A stretch of 64,000 nucleotides of DNA from assembly GCA_037893245.1 (NCBI GenBank), contig JBAIAA010000658.1, positions 992,001 to 1,056,000 of the forward strand, read 5' to 3'. Source of the DNA: Crossaster papposus. Its lineage: Eukaryota > Echinodermata > Asteroidea > Velatida > Solasteridae. Under the pieces are notes generated by a model. It had not been told where the DNA came from and did no database searches. It saw only the letters and a program-made list of their open reading frames with translations. A program made the position numbers and the translations under genes. How positions within the stretch are numbered: the stretch's first letter is position 1; the number at the start of each line of letters is the position of its first letter. Of the stretch, positions 34,556 through 46,577 are shown one piece after another.

Positions 34556-34737
34556 GTCCGTCTGGCCGAGATACTCCTAAGCCTAAGCGCTACACCGTCA
34601 CCGGCATAGCTAGAGCCCTGTTTGCTTTCACAGCCCGGGAGTCTGGTGAGCTTCCCCTGCAGAAGGGAGACAGAGTGGACATCATCAGCAAGGCTGGCCA
34701 GAACAGGGGCTGGTGGAAGGGTGCAGTCGGAGGAAGG
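34556..34737 (+). CDS. VAV: VAV exon: most of the C-terminal SH3 domain
   Basis: The acceptor tgcacag is followed by two bases that complete the glycine codon. After a basic linker (DTPKPKRYTV) the SH3 domain begins: ARALFAFTARESGELPLQKG, then DRVDIIS, and the tryptophan pair GWWKGAVGGR. The ALxxF, ELPLQKGD and WW signatures match the second SH3 of VAV proteins, which binds proline-rich and other partners and is needed for adaptor function. The donor gtaagt starts at 34738 after a complete AGG codon. Reading on past the donor gives a stop soon after, so the splice is needed. Confidence 0.94.
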
Positions 34738-35125
34738 GTAAGTCCCATCTCTTTTGTCAAGTATTGTTTAAAACCTAAGAGTAAGAGTGTCTGTATGTGA
34801 CCCCCTTCCCTCAACCCCCAGGGAAAAAAATAATCTGACTTTAGGAAAAGTATGCACATATGTGAGGCATTCTGCAAAAAATGAGAAGAAACTGGGCACA
34901 GGCTGTAGTTGATAAAAATGAAGTAAAAACCCCAATTTTTAAATTTTTAAAATTTGATATGTATACTACACACATTTTAAAGAAATGTAAAAAAATTGTG
35001 TAATAGATGAGTTTTTAAGGAAAAACAATTGGCATGTTTCATTTTCACAAATACAAAGCTAAAAAATTTAAAGGCCTTTCTCTCAGTATTTTACATTTTG
35101 ACATGTCGAGAAATGCTAACTTTAA

Positions 35126-35614
35126 AGGTAGGATACACCATTGGTAATTGCTTGAATTATCATGAATGGGTGGATTTAGGTGGTTGTCCAATATTTTACA
35201 ATCATGGATGCTAAGAAAATCCAGAAAAACGACGTTCGTTTTCAACCGGCGTCGGTCAGTTCTTCTTATGTTGTTTTGGGTTTTTTTTGCGATTGCCCTC
35301 TAGCTATCGTGATTTTTTAAAAATAAAATTCAATAGTTTTGTTTACAAACAATTACAGGATATCTAGCGAAAAGCATGAAAAACAGCGTTTGTTTTCAAC
35401 TAGCGTCGTGCAGTTATTCTTATGTTATCTTTGTTTTTTGCGATCGCTGCAAATTTTTCTTTATAAAATTATATTTCTCGGAATAATTACAGGATATCTA
35501 GCGCAATCATTTTGCTGGATGTCTACAATCAATATTTACATTCAAATAAGTAAGAAATTTCTAAATAATTTGGTAGTAACATTTTTCGATATCTGCAAAT
35601 GGTGTATCCTACCT
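35126..35614. mobile_element. Second TTAA-flanked MITE with an internal duplication
   Basis: The ends AGGTAGGATACACCATT (inverted) are flanked by TTAA at 35122-35125 and 35615-35618. The 489-bp copy is longer than the one at 20472 because a middle block (aaaacagcgtttgttttcaa ... cagttattcttatgtt) is present twice in diverged form. It is noncoding. Confidence 0.92.
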
Positions 35615-36957
35615 TTAAAAAATCATAGTTTATTAATGAAATTCGCTGTTGAAGTGCAACAAACAGCTATTGAAAGGAGAAATGTCTTCTCCTTTCTAAT
35701 ACATGTAATAGCAAACCCTCATTTCGACATCTGCCCGTTTTGTCTTATTTTTCCAGAATGACTCATCACATACCTCTAGTCTTTTGTGTTTTGTTGTTGC
35801 TTTTTTGCTTAATGTCAATGAAACCTTGAACATATTTTATAGAACTTGCACTAAAATCGTGCATATTACTTAAGATGTTAAATGATGACGTCATTCCGTG
35901 ATATGTGACGTACATTGTAATCTTGAAGGTATAATTTTTTTCAAAGTCCTATGTATCTAGAAAACTATATACAAGACCGATTCGATTTTAACTTTGCATG
36001 CACTTAGTCAGGGAAGTGATATAGATGAATTTTTTTTTAAAAAGCTAGGTCATGATGACGTCAACGAGTTTCAAATTACAAGCCATTAAAGATTGATAAA
36101 TTTAGGCCTAATTTTTGAAAATCAATATATAATCAACCGACCTGAAATTAACTTTTGCGGGGATTGATAGAATAATGCAGGTTTGGTTTTGTTATCTCCA
36201 ACATGCAAAATCACGTGATCATTCATTCCGGTCTAAACCGGTAGTGCCTTATAATTCGAGAGTGGACAAAATTGTGAACTTGCTTCCAACGATGTTAGTT
36301 TCTGGTAGGTTGTACTTTACACACACACAAATTCCGATGTAATATAAAGAGTGCCCTCTTTTGCGACAGGTTGAACAATTTTAAATAATTAGATTTTCAG
36401 TTGATTATTGTGGCAAAGTTTGCAGTAATTCCTTTAAGTTAAGTCCTTTATGCAGACCGCACTTGTGCCCATAAAAGAAATTGTTGCAACATCGAGTGAC
36501 CTGTGAGGTGCAATCTTCAACGACCTTCAACAATGATCTAGAAAACTACATGCCCGATTGGTTTAGAACTTTAAATGTACATAGACGGGAATGTGTTATA
36601 GATAAACATTAAAGTGACGTCATTTTGCGATTTGTTGTTTTTGTTGTTTTACCCTTAAATAATACGTATGTTTGTAACATACGTATTTTGTAATACGTGT
36701 TTTGTAATACGTACGCATTTCTTTTAATAGTGTGCAAACTTTAAGACCCTATATTTAGAGAACTGTAAGTCCGATTGGGTTCAATCTTGGTAGGTAGACT
36801 TCATCATGGGATTAGGTAATGATTTTTGAATTTTTAGACCTCCAAGCCAATTTAATCTGAATTTGCCCTGACCGCACATGAACCCCATTAATTTAGTTTT
36901 ATTTATCATTCGAGTGTTTGAATAATTCGTGGTGGTCAGCGTAAACTTCTTCTGGAG

Positions 36958-37693
36958 CAGGGGGGGGGGGGGGGGGGGGCGGAGGGGGGGGGCCCTTCGA
37001 GGCTGTGATTGCAAAACGCTGTGGTACCGTCCATTCCCAAAATAGGGGGGAACAATTTTCTCACGCGAAAAATAACATCTTAATATCTTAACATCTTGTC
37101 TTTTGTAGTTGTAAAAGGTTGTTTTTTACCTTAATTTTCATCATCCAATGACAACAATTGTATTGAAAATGAAAAAAGCAGTCGAAAAAATTAAGCATTG
37201 ACGTACCGTTGATGCGCGTGGAGATTGTGCACAAATACTCAAACGACGTTAACAAATACCTCCCCTAAAAAGGGCAATAATAATTGATAAATTGTGAAAA
37301 ATCGTGCTTCGAACCCACTCATTTTTTTTCATGGATACGTTAAAAAAGGATGTAGCAGTGATATACTGAATTTTTAACAAAATCTGCCTGTGAACCCCTT
37401 GCGTTTTATCGTGTGTTTTTTTAACGAAAATGGCAGAAAATGACATCACCAAATTTTTTTTTCGTGTAGATCGTGCCTGTGTACCTGGCTTTGCGGACGT
37501 TGTATAAATCACTGAATTCGGAGAGCGATGCACGGAGCAAATCTGTACGTGTTTCAATGGTGCGCTTCGAGGTAGCGATCTATACGTATTTACTGTGTGA
37601 GATGTGTGGCTCATGAGCGTGGAAGAATGAACGAGATACATTTTAACGTTGATGGCGCACTTTGTTGGGCCCCCCTCCGCCCCCCCCCCCCTG
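36958..37693. mobile_element. hAT-type MITE with 8-bp target duplication
   Basis: The element begins CAGGGGGGGGGGG and ends with a long C run and CTG, so the ends are inverted repeats made largely of a homopolymer. The 8-bp sequence TTCTGGAG flanks it on both sides (36950-36957 and 37694-37701). CAGGG ends with 8-bp duplications are diagnostic of hAT transposons. The 736-bp interior is noncoding and recurs at 61301-61930. Confidence 0.92.
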
Positions 37694-38020
37694 TTCTGGA
37701 GTATTCATACACAGTTTAAGATGTGACATGCAATTTATTATTTGATCAATGGCTTCCAGTTTGATAAACTGGACCAGTTTTTTTTTAAAGCAATAACTTT
37801 GTTTTGCATGCATGACCTTTTTTTTCGCATCACATTTTAGAGTACAAACTGCATTCATAATTTTCATTTTCTATATTCCTGCTTTTCATTTCCTACTTGC
37901 CGTATATTTTTCATGCTGTAGTGGTTTTTGCAAGACAACAAAGATTGCATTAAGAGCCTTGTTACTCTTAGAAAGCAGTTGCAGATTGGAAAGTATGTTT
38001 TTATCCTTTTCTTTTTGCAG

Positions 38021-38077
38021 ATTGGATACTTCCCTTACACATATGTCGAGGAGGATGACAATGCTGCACAACTTTGA
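38021..38077 (+). CDS. VAV: VAV terminal exon: end of SH3 and stop codon
   Basis: The acceptor is ctttttgcag. The exon reads IGYFPYTYVEEDDNAAQL and then TGA. This matches the VAV C-terminus, in which the last SH3 strand G-W/Y-F-P-x-x-Y-V-E-E-D is followed by only a few residues before the stop. Phase 0 joins exactly to the arginine codon that ends the previous exon. The 3'UTR start is therefore 38078, and the first AATAAA on this strand lies at 39140-39145. Confidence 0.93.
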   Translation: MGYFPYTYVEEDDNAAQL

Positions 38078-41000
38078 CAGCCTGTAAAGATAAATGAGCC
38101 AACTCAATAATTACAACAGAAATGCAATGGAACCATTTCATTTGTGTGACACAGCTTTCTTGTTTTAAATATGGCTGAGCCTTTTCCATTTTGTGGCATA
38201 ATGTTTCTATTACTGTTGCCAAATGGTAATTTCCGTGTAGTAAAAATGTTATAAACACATACAATTATGCAAACATAACTTATGTATTCTGTCTCTGCAG
38301 TGGCAACCAATCAAAGACATTGTCGAATTCAAAAGTTTATTATTTTCAACTCTTCCTACTGTAAAGATAAGCAGACACCTTTGCACTGTTTCCTCTGTGC
38401 CTTGAATCCCACACAGATTCACAGCTGTCTCTGTAATAGGCTTCAGAAAAATAAGACCTTTGGTTTAAGACCCAAGACTCCCCCCCCCCCCCCCCCCCCC
38501 CCGAGCTGCTCAGAACTTCTTTTTTTTAATTTGTAGACCATTATGGTTGCTAATTGTGCACAATACTAAATGAAGAAGCTTACTTTGATATGCATGCAGT
38601 ACGACTATAGAACATGTAAAGGTCACGATTAAACTTTCAGGCACCTTCAAGCCGCCGGCTACAGCATTTTGTGGTTGGTTTTGGTTTCTTCTTGTGAAAG
38701 TATATGAAAACATTCTATGTCAATTATTGAAGAAAATTAGGAAAATGTTTGACCTGATTGAACGTCAGGTTTGCAACGTGGTTGGCTCATTGTTGGGAAG
38801 AGAAGGCCCGGCCCCCAAAATACCTGTATTGCATGCTTAGGCACTGACGTGTTTGAACTACGCTTGAGAAAGTTAGCACGCGTTTTCCATTACCCAAATT
38901 TGATATATCGTTTAAATTTTGTAAATTGAAATGATGTGTTCTTTTCTAAACGTTTTTTTATCTTCCTTTCATTAAAAAATAACAGCGACAAAAATGTTTC
39001 CAAGAAAACTACTCGCTTTACACTTAGCAGCTTCTATTCGAGGTGCCTGGAAGTTTGATTTCTCGTCAAGTCTCTTACGTTCTCTAGGTTAACTTATACG
39101 CTCTATATTGGGATATATTTGGTCTTGGCTATTCACTGTAATAAACCACTGGTTTTATCGTATGCCTATATGCCTAAAATTCGGTGCGATGAATCTGATG
39201 ATTTGCCCTTCACTAAAAAAACAATTGGGTTGGAGGTTTGACTTCTCTTTTACAATGTTCAACCAAGAAATAAATGACAAGTCGATTTGCTCAACCAATT
39301 AGCCTACTCAAGGTTTGCCCCTTCTTCCACCCCCCCCCCCCCCCCCCCTTTCCAAAAAATATAGTACAAATAATAAATAAATGAATACAAAATCTATTTT
39401 AGAAAGGGTCTCAACATTTAAAATGATTTAATTTTAACTAAGTGTATCCCATGTTTCCATGCATAAAAAGTGTTGCATGCTTTGTACTTGTATAAGATCA
39501 GCTCAATATTGTTCTTTATTTAAATTGATGTACTTAATAGTCAGAGAAAAGGTGTCTGCTTGTTTAATATTCTCAACCTGAGAAAGCAAATGTAGCAACT
39601 ATGTTCATATAAATGCATCTTTGGGTATGTCAAATTATGTTTAAATTGACCCCCTGAAAAAGGTATTGTCTTATTAAAACCTATTATGTCTGTAATTCAT
39701 TATCTAAATGCAAAGAAAAGGAGTAATTTGTGTTCTATTGTTCTTTAGAACAGACTTTGAATTTGAAAATGGTGGCATTGTTACTGCCTTGAATCACGTT
39801 GGCCGAGAACCAGTCACAGTTCACATTGGGTATTTTCATTTTGAGCAAATATCTGTGTGTACACCGTGAACATCTAACAAAAGAAACATGGTGCACTAAC
39901 AATACAAATTCATTGTTACTTGTTAAGTATTTCATCTTTACAAGAACAATTTACAAGAACAACATACAAGAACAATTTACTCTACTTAACTAATAGCACT
40001 TGAGCCGTGGTGAAAAAAAGCATTGGTAAATTATGCACTGATAATTTTTTTAAGCAATTTATATAACCTATTTTTGATGACAGAGGTAACTATTGAAGCT
40101 GTATAAAATAGAAACAAATATACCGGATATACAATTGGAAGTTTAAGTGCAGATCTATTTGATGTAATTTAAATTATAGTATATCGTGTTCATCGTTTGA
40201 AGGAGCAAGTTTGTAAAATCTACAGAATGGTGCTTGACAACTAGCCCGACAAAGTTTGTGATCTGTAAATGTATATTCTGATAAAAAAAATATTCTAAAA
40301 TGTTAATTTTAATACAACTACTAATGGACATTTCCATAAATGCATCTCAGAGATGCATTTTTGACGTATTTTCTTCCAAATAACAGCATGTAAGATAGAA
40401 GGAATAATTCCACAGGGAGTTTAGAGTCATTAATATGTTTACATCAACTTTTCAACAATAATTTAGCTTGTTACTTTTTTGATAGTTGCAAAAAGTAAAC
40501 TGTCCCTATAACAACTCTTTAATTAATTTGAATGGATTATTGGCTGTAATATGATATAATATGAAGTATGTGACTGCAAATGTTTAATATTTCTGAGCAT
40601 TTACAACCACATGTATATAAATGAGCGATGTTGTTTGGGGAGAAACTTTTTGTTTGCATGAATTTATAGAAACCCAGGATATACCGTACACAGACTGAGA
40701 ACATTTCACGTACCATCGAAAGATCTGACCACGCAATGATGAATGTATTATTATAATTTGTTTAAATAAAATTAAGATGCAATGCAGCAGTATTTGTTTC
40801 TTTTATAAAGAGTGTAAAAGAAATGTTGAAATAAATACACCAGTTTATGAAGTAATATTTTCGAAAGCCAGCAATTTCAGCCTGCTCAGTAATCCCAGCT
40901 ACTTGGATTGAGTGGGGTGGGAGTATTTTCTACCTGAACCTGTTTGCGGGGGGGGGGGGGGGGCTATTGTTGGTACACAGCTTAAAGTAGACAACAATGG

Positions 41001-42079
41001 GGTTGTGTTTTACTTGGTTTTGTATTGACGTTGAAGAATTTAAGGGTAATATACATAAAATATTGAAATGAACACATTTGTTTTTTCCTGTAATTTGATG
41101 TAGTAAATGTTGTTACACTGACCTGTTTCATGATCATGAGTGTTGGAAACACCAGGAGAAATGTCATTCTTGTAGTTTGGTTCCCTGATACTTCTGACAA
41201 AACGGAGAAATGTATAGATGCTGGAAATTGTGTAAGATCAAAGAACCAGACTAGCTGGGTTGAGGTTCTGTTCACGGATATGTAACTGATTACAAACAAA
41301 ATGTGCACTAAATTTGGTTACAAATATTATTTTGGAAAAAAATCAGTTTTCCAACAATAGTCGACCGAACATTATTTGAAATTGAAACTCAAATTTCACT
41401 TTTCGTGAAAATGTTAGTTCATCAGGTGTCATGATTTCATGTGATGCTTGAGATTGTTATTCACAGTCGAATAATGTATTTCGAAATAATTTGGTAGTTT
41501 TGATATTTGCAGATGCTGTATAATACCTTTAAGAGAAATCAAATTTTACTTGGCCTAAGTAAAAAGTAAAAGAATATTGTCCTATTTAGGCATGTTTAGT
41601 CATCACTGAATATTCATTGCGAATACTGAAGAAAAGATACATACTCAACAGAAATTATATTTACATGTAAATAAAATAAAATTGTCAGTAATTTGGCATT
41701 TGGTTCGAAAAGCCCAAACAAATTACTGACATTTTTCTTAACATAATGTACACTTACGATATACCAATTTTAGTACACATTAGTAAATTGTGAATTAATT
41801 ATGAAGGTTAATACTGTTATAGGCATCCGTCATTTGAGAGATTATGGATCTGTACCTGGAAGGAAGACTATTCTTTCTCAGCTTGTGTTGAAGTATCGGA
41901 ATAGTGTTTTGGTTTTTTTTAGAATTATTAATCCACAACCTTTTAATTTTAAGGTCACCATGGATTTTATGTTGAAGAATTTACATACATTTGTTTTTGG
42001 CCAAAGCTTAGAACATGCTCCTTATTTAAATTTTAAGATGATCTACTGTGATGTTCATAAATGTGATTTACCGATAGAC
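38078..42079 (+). other. AT-rich DNA downstream of VAV, possible 3'UTR
   Basis: No coding region is recognised. Candidate polyadenylation signals AATAAA occur at 39140, 39372 and 40765, but none is decisive. Homopolymer tracts (poly-C at about 38481-38502 and 39332-39350, poly-G at about 40949-40965) interrupt the stretch. A degenerate copy of the right end of the TTAA MITE family is seen near 41490-41532. A 116-codon open frame at 41801-42151 has no recognisable domain. Confidence 0.4.
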
Positions 42080-42492
42080 CTGGGGCCATATTCAGAAAAC
42101 ATTACTAAGCCTACAGCATGGTTACTAAAAAGGCATGTAGTTGCTTACTAAGCCTAGTTGGTAACTGATTGGTATTCATTAAACATGACTAGCGTTAGTT
42201 ACATTCTAGGTTTCTTACTAAAGTTAGTTAATCCAGGTGAGAATTGGCTAGAAGAATCTTGGAATTGTTAGAGCTTCATCGTGCTATGTCAATTCGCACA
42301 ATAGTGCTGTACATATTGGATCACATTCCTTACATTCCCACTCCACCCAAAATTATGCAACTAAATTATCTGAGGAGTTTTCATGAATTACATTTTAGTT
42401 GTCAATTCCATAGTAGACTACTAGGCATTTTAGTATCCTACTATAGGCCTAGTTGGCTGTCAAGTTAGTAATAGTTTATTTATATGGCCCCA
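42080..42492. mobile_element. MITE with CTGGGGCCATATTC ends
   Basis: The left end ctggggccatattcagaaaa and the right end ttatttatatggccccag form an imperfect inverted repeat. Subterminal ttactaa/ttagtaa words occur on both sides. It resembles the element at 31485 in its first bases. A 74-codon frame inside has no recognised domain. Confidence 0.65.
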
Positions 42493-42596
42493 GTTCCCTA
42501 ATAAATTATAATTCAAGCACCACACATGTTCATAAAAAGGCCTGGAGGCAAGAAGCGACTCGCCCCATTGAAAATGTTCAGAGGTCCCAACAAATT

Positions 42597-43103
42597 GCCA
42601 TTTTCTCTTAATTTCTTTAGGATTTGTCCCATTTGTTTCTGGAAAAGTCCATGAAATCGTCATAGGTATTACGTTCTGGTCTGAGTGGGTTTGTGGGGTA
42701 CAAAATAAAAACTAAAAAGGCCCACAAGTCAAAGAGAATTCCGTGACTTTTTTCGGGGTACACCACATTGCGGGCAGAATCGCCTGCCTTGAATCACAAT
42801 TTGAATCACACCGTTTTTTTTTTTTTTACCAGCACAAGCTGTGATTCGCGCCGTATTCTTCCCGCAATTGTGGTGTGTGGAAACCCGAAAAAGTCACAAT
42901 ATTTTCTTTGATTCGTGGGGGAAATGGAGCCCTGCTGATTTCCCTCGACCTCGTGGGCACGGGACGAAATCACTTAATTGTTTATTTTTTTATTTTGTAC
43001 CCCCAAAAAACTTGTACTAGAAAGTAATACCTATGACGACATTTCCGAAGACAAATGGGACAAATCCTGGAGAAATTGAGAGAAAATGCCATCTTTGTTC
43101 GAA
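42597..43103. mobile_element. Foldback element with nested inverted repeats
   Basis: The outer arms (42597-42720 and about 42975-43103) are imperfect reverse complements (for example aggatttgtcccatttgt with acaaatgggacaaatcct, and cgtcataggtatta with taatacctatgacg). Inside, a second pair (caccacattgcgggcagaat with attcttcccgcaattgtggt, about 42761-42880) flanks a poly-T tract. No coding sequence is present. Confidence 0.75.
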
Positions 43104-43493
43104 CCTTTACATAATTAAGCTTCCTGCATCCAGCCTCCAGGGTTATTTAAGCGCATGCGTGCATGAATTAGAATTTATTAGGAAACTGGCCTGGGGACGC
43201 ACGTGTACGTACCCGAGGCAATACAACATTTTTAGCGTGGCCTGATGGATATGATGCTGTAACGCTAAACGGTGACTACGTTGCTCAAGAGCCGCGATTG
43301 GCGCGTGCGTGCAATGCGCATTGCATAAGAGCTTAAAAAAACATTTTAGATACACTGGGTATGTGGCCGTTCTCGTCAAATGGAATTACAGTATAAGCAC
43401 AACTATAACAACGTAATTATGCCAGTGACAAACTCCACATATATGTAAGATTATAATGATGCATGTCTATAGATCCGTATACACGCATGTATG

Positions 43494-44089
43494 TAAAGGC
43501 CCAGTCACACATGGCTTGCGACCAGGTTGCGACCAGGTTACGACCTAGCTGCGACCGAACAATTTTGCAATCCTTGGCAAATCGTACAAAGAGCGTGCGA
43601 CTGGTCGAAGAGGTCGTGGGTCATCGCCACAGCAAAATCAGTCGCAGCAAGGTCGATTGTTATGTTCAAAACTCCTGACCTGCGATTCCAAATCGTAAGA
43701 GGTTGCAGACAGGTCTTACATGGTCGTACCACCAGTCATGGATGATCGCGAGTCCCACAGTCGCACGATTAGTCGTGCAACTGGTTGTAGGTATACACGA
43801 CTGATCGTGCGAGTGTTCGCAGGTATACACGATTGCTCGTACGATCAATCGTAGGTACCTTGGACTAGTCGCACGATTACCTCCGACTGATTTTGTGATC
43901 AATCTTCTCAAATTGCTTGTGATCTCACGACCAAGCGTGCCACCAATCGTACGTGCCAGTCCTAAGAGCAATCACAGCATACGACCGCTAAGCGGAGATC
44001 GTCGCAAACATTGCGATTGGTCGTATCTCTGCCAAATCGCACCAATCGCACGATCCAAAAATCGTACGATCCGGTGTGACTGGGTCTTA
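43494..44089. mobile_element. Word-filled MITE, copy 2, inverted
   Basis: The sequence is the reverse complement of the element at 33669-34266 over essentially its full length, with the same TAAAGGCCCAGTCACAC end at 43494 and ccggtgtgactgggtctta at the other end. Differences are scattered substitutions and small indels. It has no protein-coding potential. Confidence 0.88.
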
Positions 44090-45700
44090 AGGCCCTGCGA
44101 TTTCATAATTTTTTTAAAGAAACCCTGCATTTTGCATACACGTCTTTTGGCACCAAACTGAAAATTACCATTGTCTGCATGTTCCTGATGACACAGTCTA
44201 TTTTAGAATGGTGTCTGCAGTTCACCCCCAGGAAATAATTATGACCCAAATACATCTTGCTAAAAACTCTACGTTATACATTGTACGTCCCAAGTATTTA
44301 TCACCAGTATCCTTTCACTTATGTTATTTTGTTTTAGTTGATTCGAGTTTTCTTTATTACGTGTTTATTTTGTACTGGAAACTATTTCATATGTGTAAAT
44401 TGTGTAAGAGACTTATGTATACATGTAGTTACATAGAAATCGTAAGAATATTATTTGATGTTAATGTAAAACTGATGATTAAACTCAATTTGAGTCTGTA
44501 CAGTTCCCTTTTGGATTGTTTGTTATCAACAGCAAGGTGATGACTAATGCACATGAAATAAAAGAGCTCAAACGTTTGTATAAAGGGGGAAGTTTGCAGT
44601 ATGTGTGCAAACAGCATTTATAGTTAGGTGTTGAACAAGGATTGCGTAGTCAATAGTATTTTATAATTGTAAAAGTGATCTTTCGTGGTTTTCTTAGCAG
44701 AAAAATAGGGCATTTTGTTGGAAAAAACTTCACTATGCCCAATCGGCAGAGTTGACAAGATTATATGACTTTCATGAGGCAAACTGCTGTTTTTAGAGTT
44801 GTGATTTGACTTGTGATCCACTAGATTATAGATCTGTTTGTGTTGACTTGTGTCACATTTTGGTGTTTTTTTTATTTTAATATTATATAACTATAGGGCC
44901 TATGCCAGGTACAACGTTTTGTGTCCAACTTGTTTCCATCGATGCTTGGTATACGCCTCTTTTTGATGCTCCACTGTCTAGTAAAGCAAAGTATCACATG
45001 CATGGTATCCAAGACTGCTTCTCGGCTATGATTTGACTAAACAGTATTATTTACTTAGAAGCTCTGATGATTTTGCACCTGGTCATTCAGTCCGATAACA
45101 TGATTTTTAGTCTGGCACAAAAATGAAAACATCGGTGCCGTGTCATAGTCCTGCTCAACATCTCTTCAAAGTACATGCACCGCAGGCCTACATGTAGTTT
45201 GACGCCATGGTTATTATAATTTCGCTGTTTCATAACATAGTTTTGCAGTTAAAAGTAAATGGTTTTGTGGATATAAATGATTGGACTTCCAGAATGTACT
45301 CAGAAAAGCAGTTTATATTATTTTGTATTTAAAGAATTAATTAATTCATTATTCCTGATATCCACGTTAGAACTATTGATTTTGTATGAAGTGGGTTTTT
45401 TTTCCGAAAAAAAGAGAATGATTTGTGTTCAGTAAAAACTGATTTACAATAACCAAAACAAATACAGTTTGCCATGTATGTTTTCTTGTATTGAATATAG
45501 GCCGTACGATGTACACATTTTGCTTTTCATCCCATTCCGACCCCCTCCCCCGACCTCACGCGTCCACAGGTGGCGGATAGTGGAACGACCTCCAGATATG
45601 GAGGCTAGCTGCGAATGACCAATAAGCAGTCGCGGACCAAACTGGCGGTGTTTACAGAGAGCGAGGTGGAGTAGTCTGTGTGGTACAGGTACTCTACCTA
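44090..45700. other. AT-rich stretch, nothing recognised
   Basis: The short frames on both strands contain no domain. A GC-richer patch at 45535-45670 leads into the LINE that follows and may be its 5' region. Confidence 0.4.
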
Positions 45701-45899
45701 AAAACCTCATTATGCTCAAGGAAAGAAACACCGGGCGAGTCAGAGGCGCCCAGAAATAACCTCAACCAACCCACTGCCTTGTGGGAAAGACGGCAAGATG
45801 CAGTCAAAGGCTACAGGAAGGACACTTTAAATGAAAACCAGCCGACAACACGTCTGGCCAGCGTGTCGGTGTTAGGCTAAAAACCTGTCAGATATGAAG

Positions 45900-46575
45900 A
45901 GAAAAGAAAAGAGAGGCCGTAACGGGACTTGGATATTATGATGCAAGAAAAACCGAAGAGGACCCAAACAACAAAGGTCTAGGCTTCGTAATTCATCCAA
46001 GAATTAAGGACCACGTGAAAGGATTCACAAAACACTCGAACCGAATCATCTCCTTGAACAGGAATCTGACCAATGAAGGGACTATGACAATAATACAAGT
46101 TTATGCACCAACCCGAGACTACAGTGAAGAGGACATTGAAACATTCTACGAAGACTTAAGCAAAGTATTTCATGACAACAGCCTAATGGGAGACTTAAAT
46201 GCTAAAATCGGAACCAAGAAACAAGATGAAACGTTTTCATGTATGGGCCAATTTGGTACAGGTATAAGAAACGATAGAGGAAATAGGCTGATAGAGTTTG
46301 CTCTACAAGAAGTTCTCATCATTGCTAACACTCTATTCAAAAAAACACAAAATAAATACTGAACGTGGAAGAGCCCCAATGCTGCCACAACAAATCAAAT
46401 TGATTTCTTCTTGATCAACCAGAGGGGCATCATACACAACTGTAAAGTAGACATCGGAAGTGATCACAGGCTGGTGAGAACAAGATTATCCATCAATAGG
46501 GAACTAGCCCGACTGAAAACAATTAAAAGAATCAAACCCATGCTGATAATAAACAATCAAAAACTATACGAAAAT
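45900..46575 (+). pseudogene. RTE-like LINE endonuclease domain
   Basis: The frame reads GLGFVIHPRIKD, MTIIQVYAPTRDYSEEDIET, SLMGDLNAKIG, GQFGTGIRNDRGNRLIEFAL and IIANTLFKKTQNKY. A TGA follows where TW is expected, then KSPNAATTNQIDFFLIN and DIGSDHRLVRTRL. The G-D-x-N and S-D-H motifs are catalytic residues of APE-type endonucleases that nick target DNA. The N-terminal strand with the first catalytic residues is degraded or missing. The domain ends abruptly in RT sequence. Confidence 0.8.
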
Positions 46576-46577
46576 TA

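Larger units (their letters stand above)
34738..38020. other. Last VAV intron
   Basis: The intron contains a TTAA MITE (35126-35614) and a hAT-type MITE (36958-37693). The rest (34738-35121, 35619-36957, 37702-38020) is AT-rich with no recognised coding sequence. Near 36655-36720 there is a small cluster of aatacgt/acgtatt words. Confidence 0.6.
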
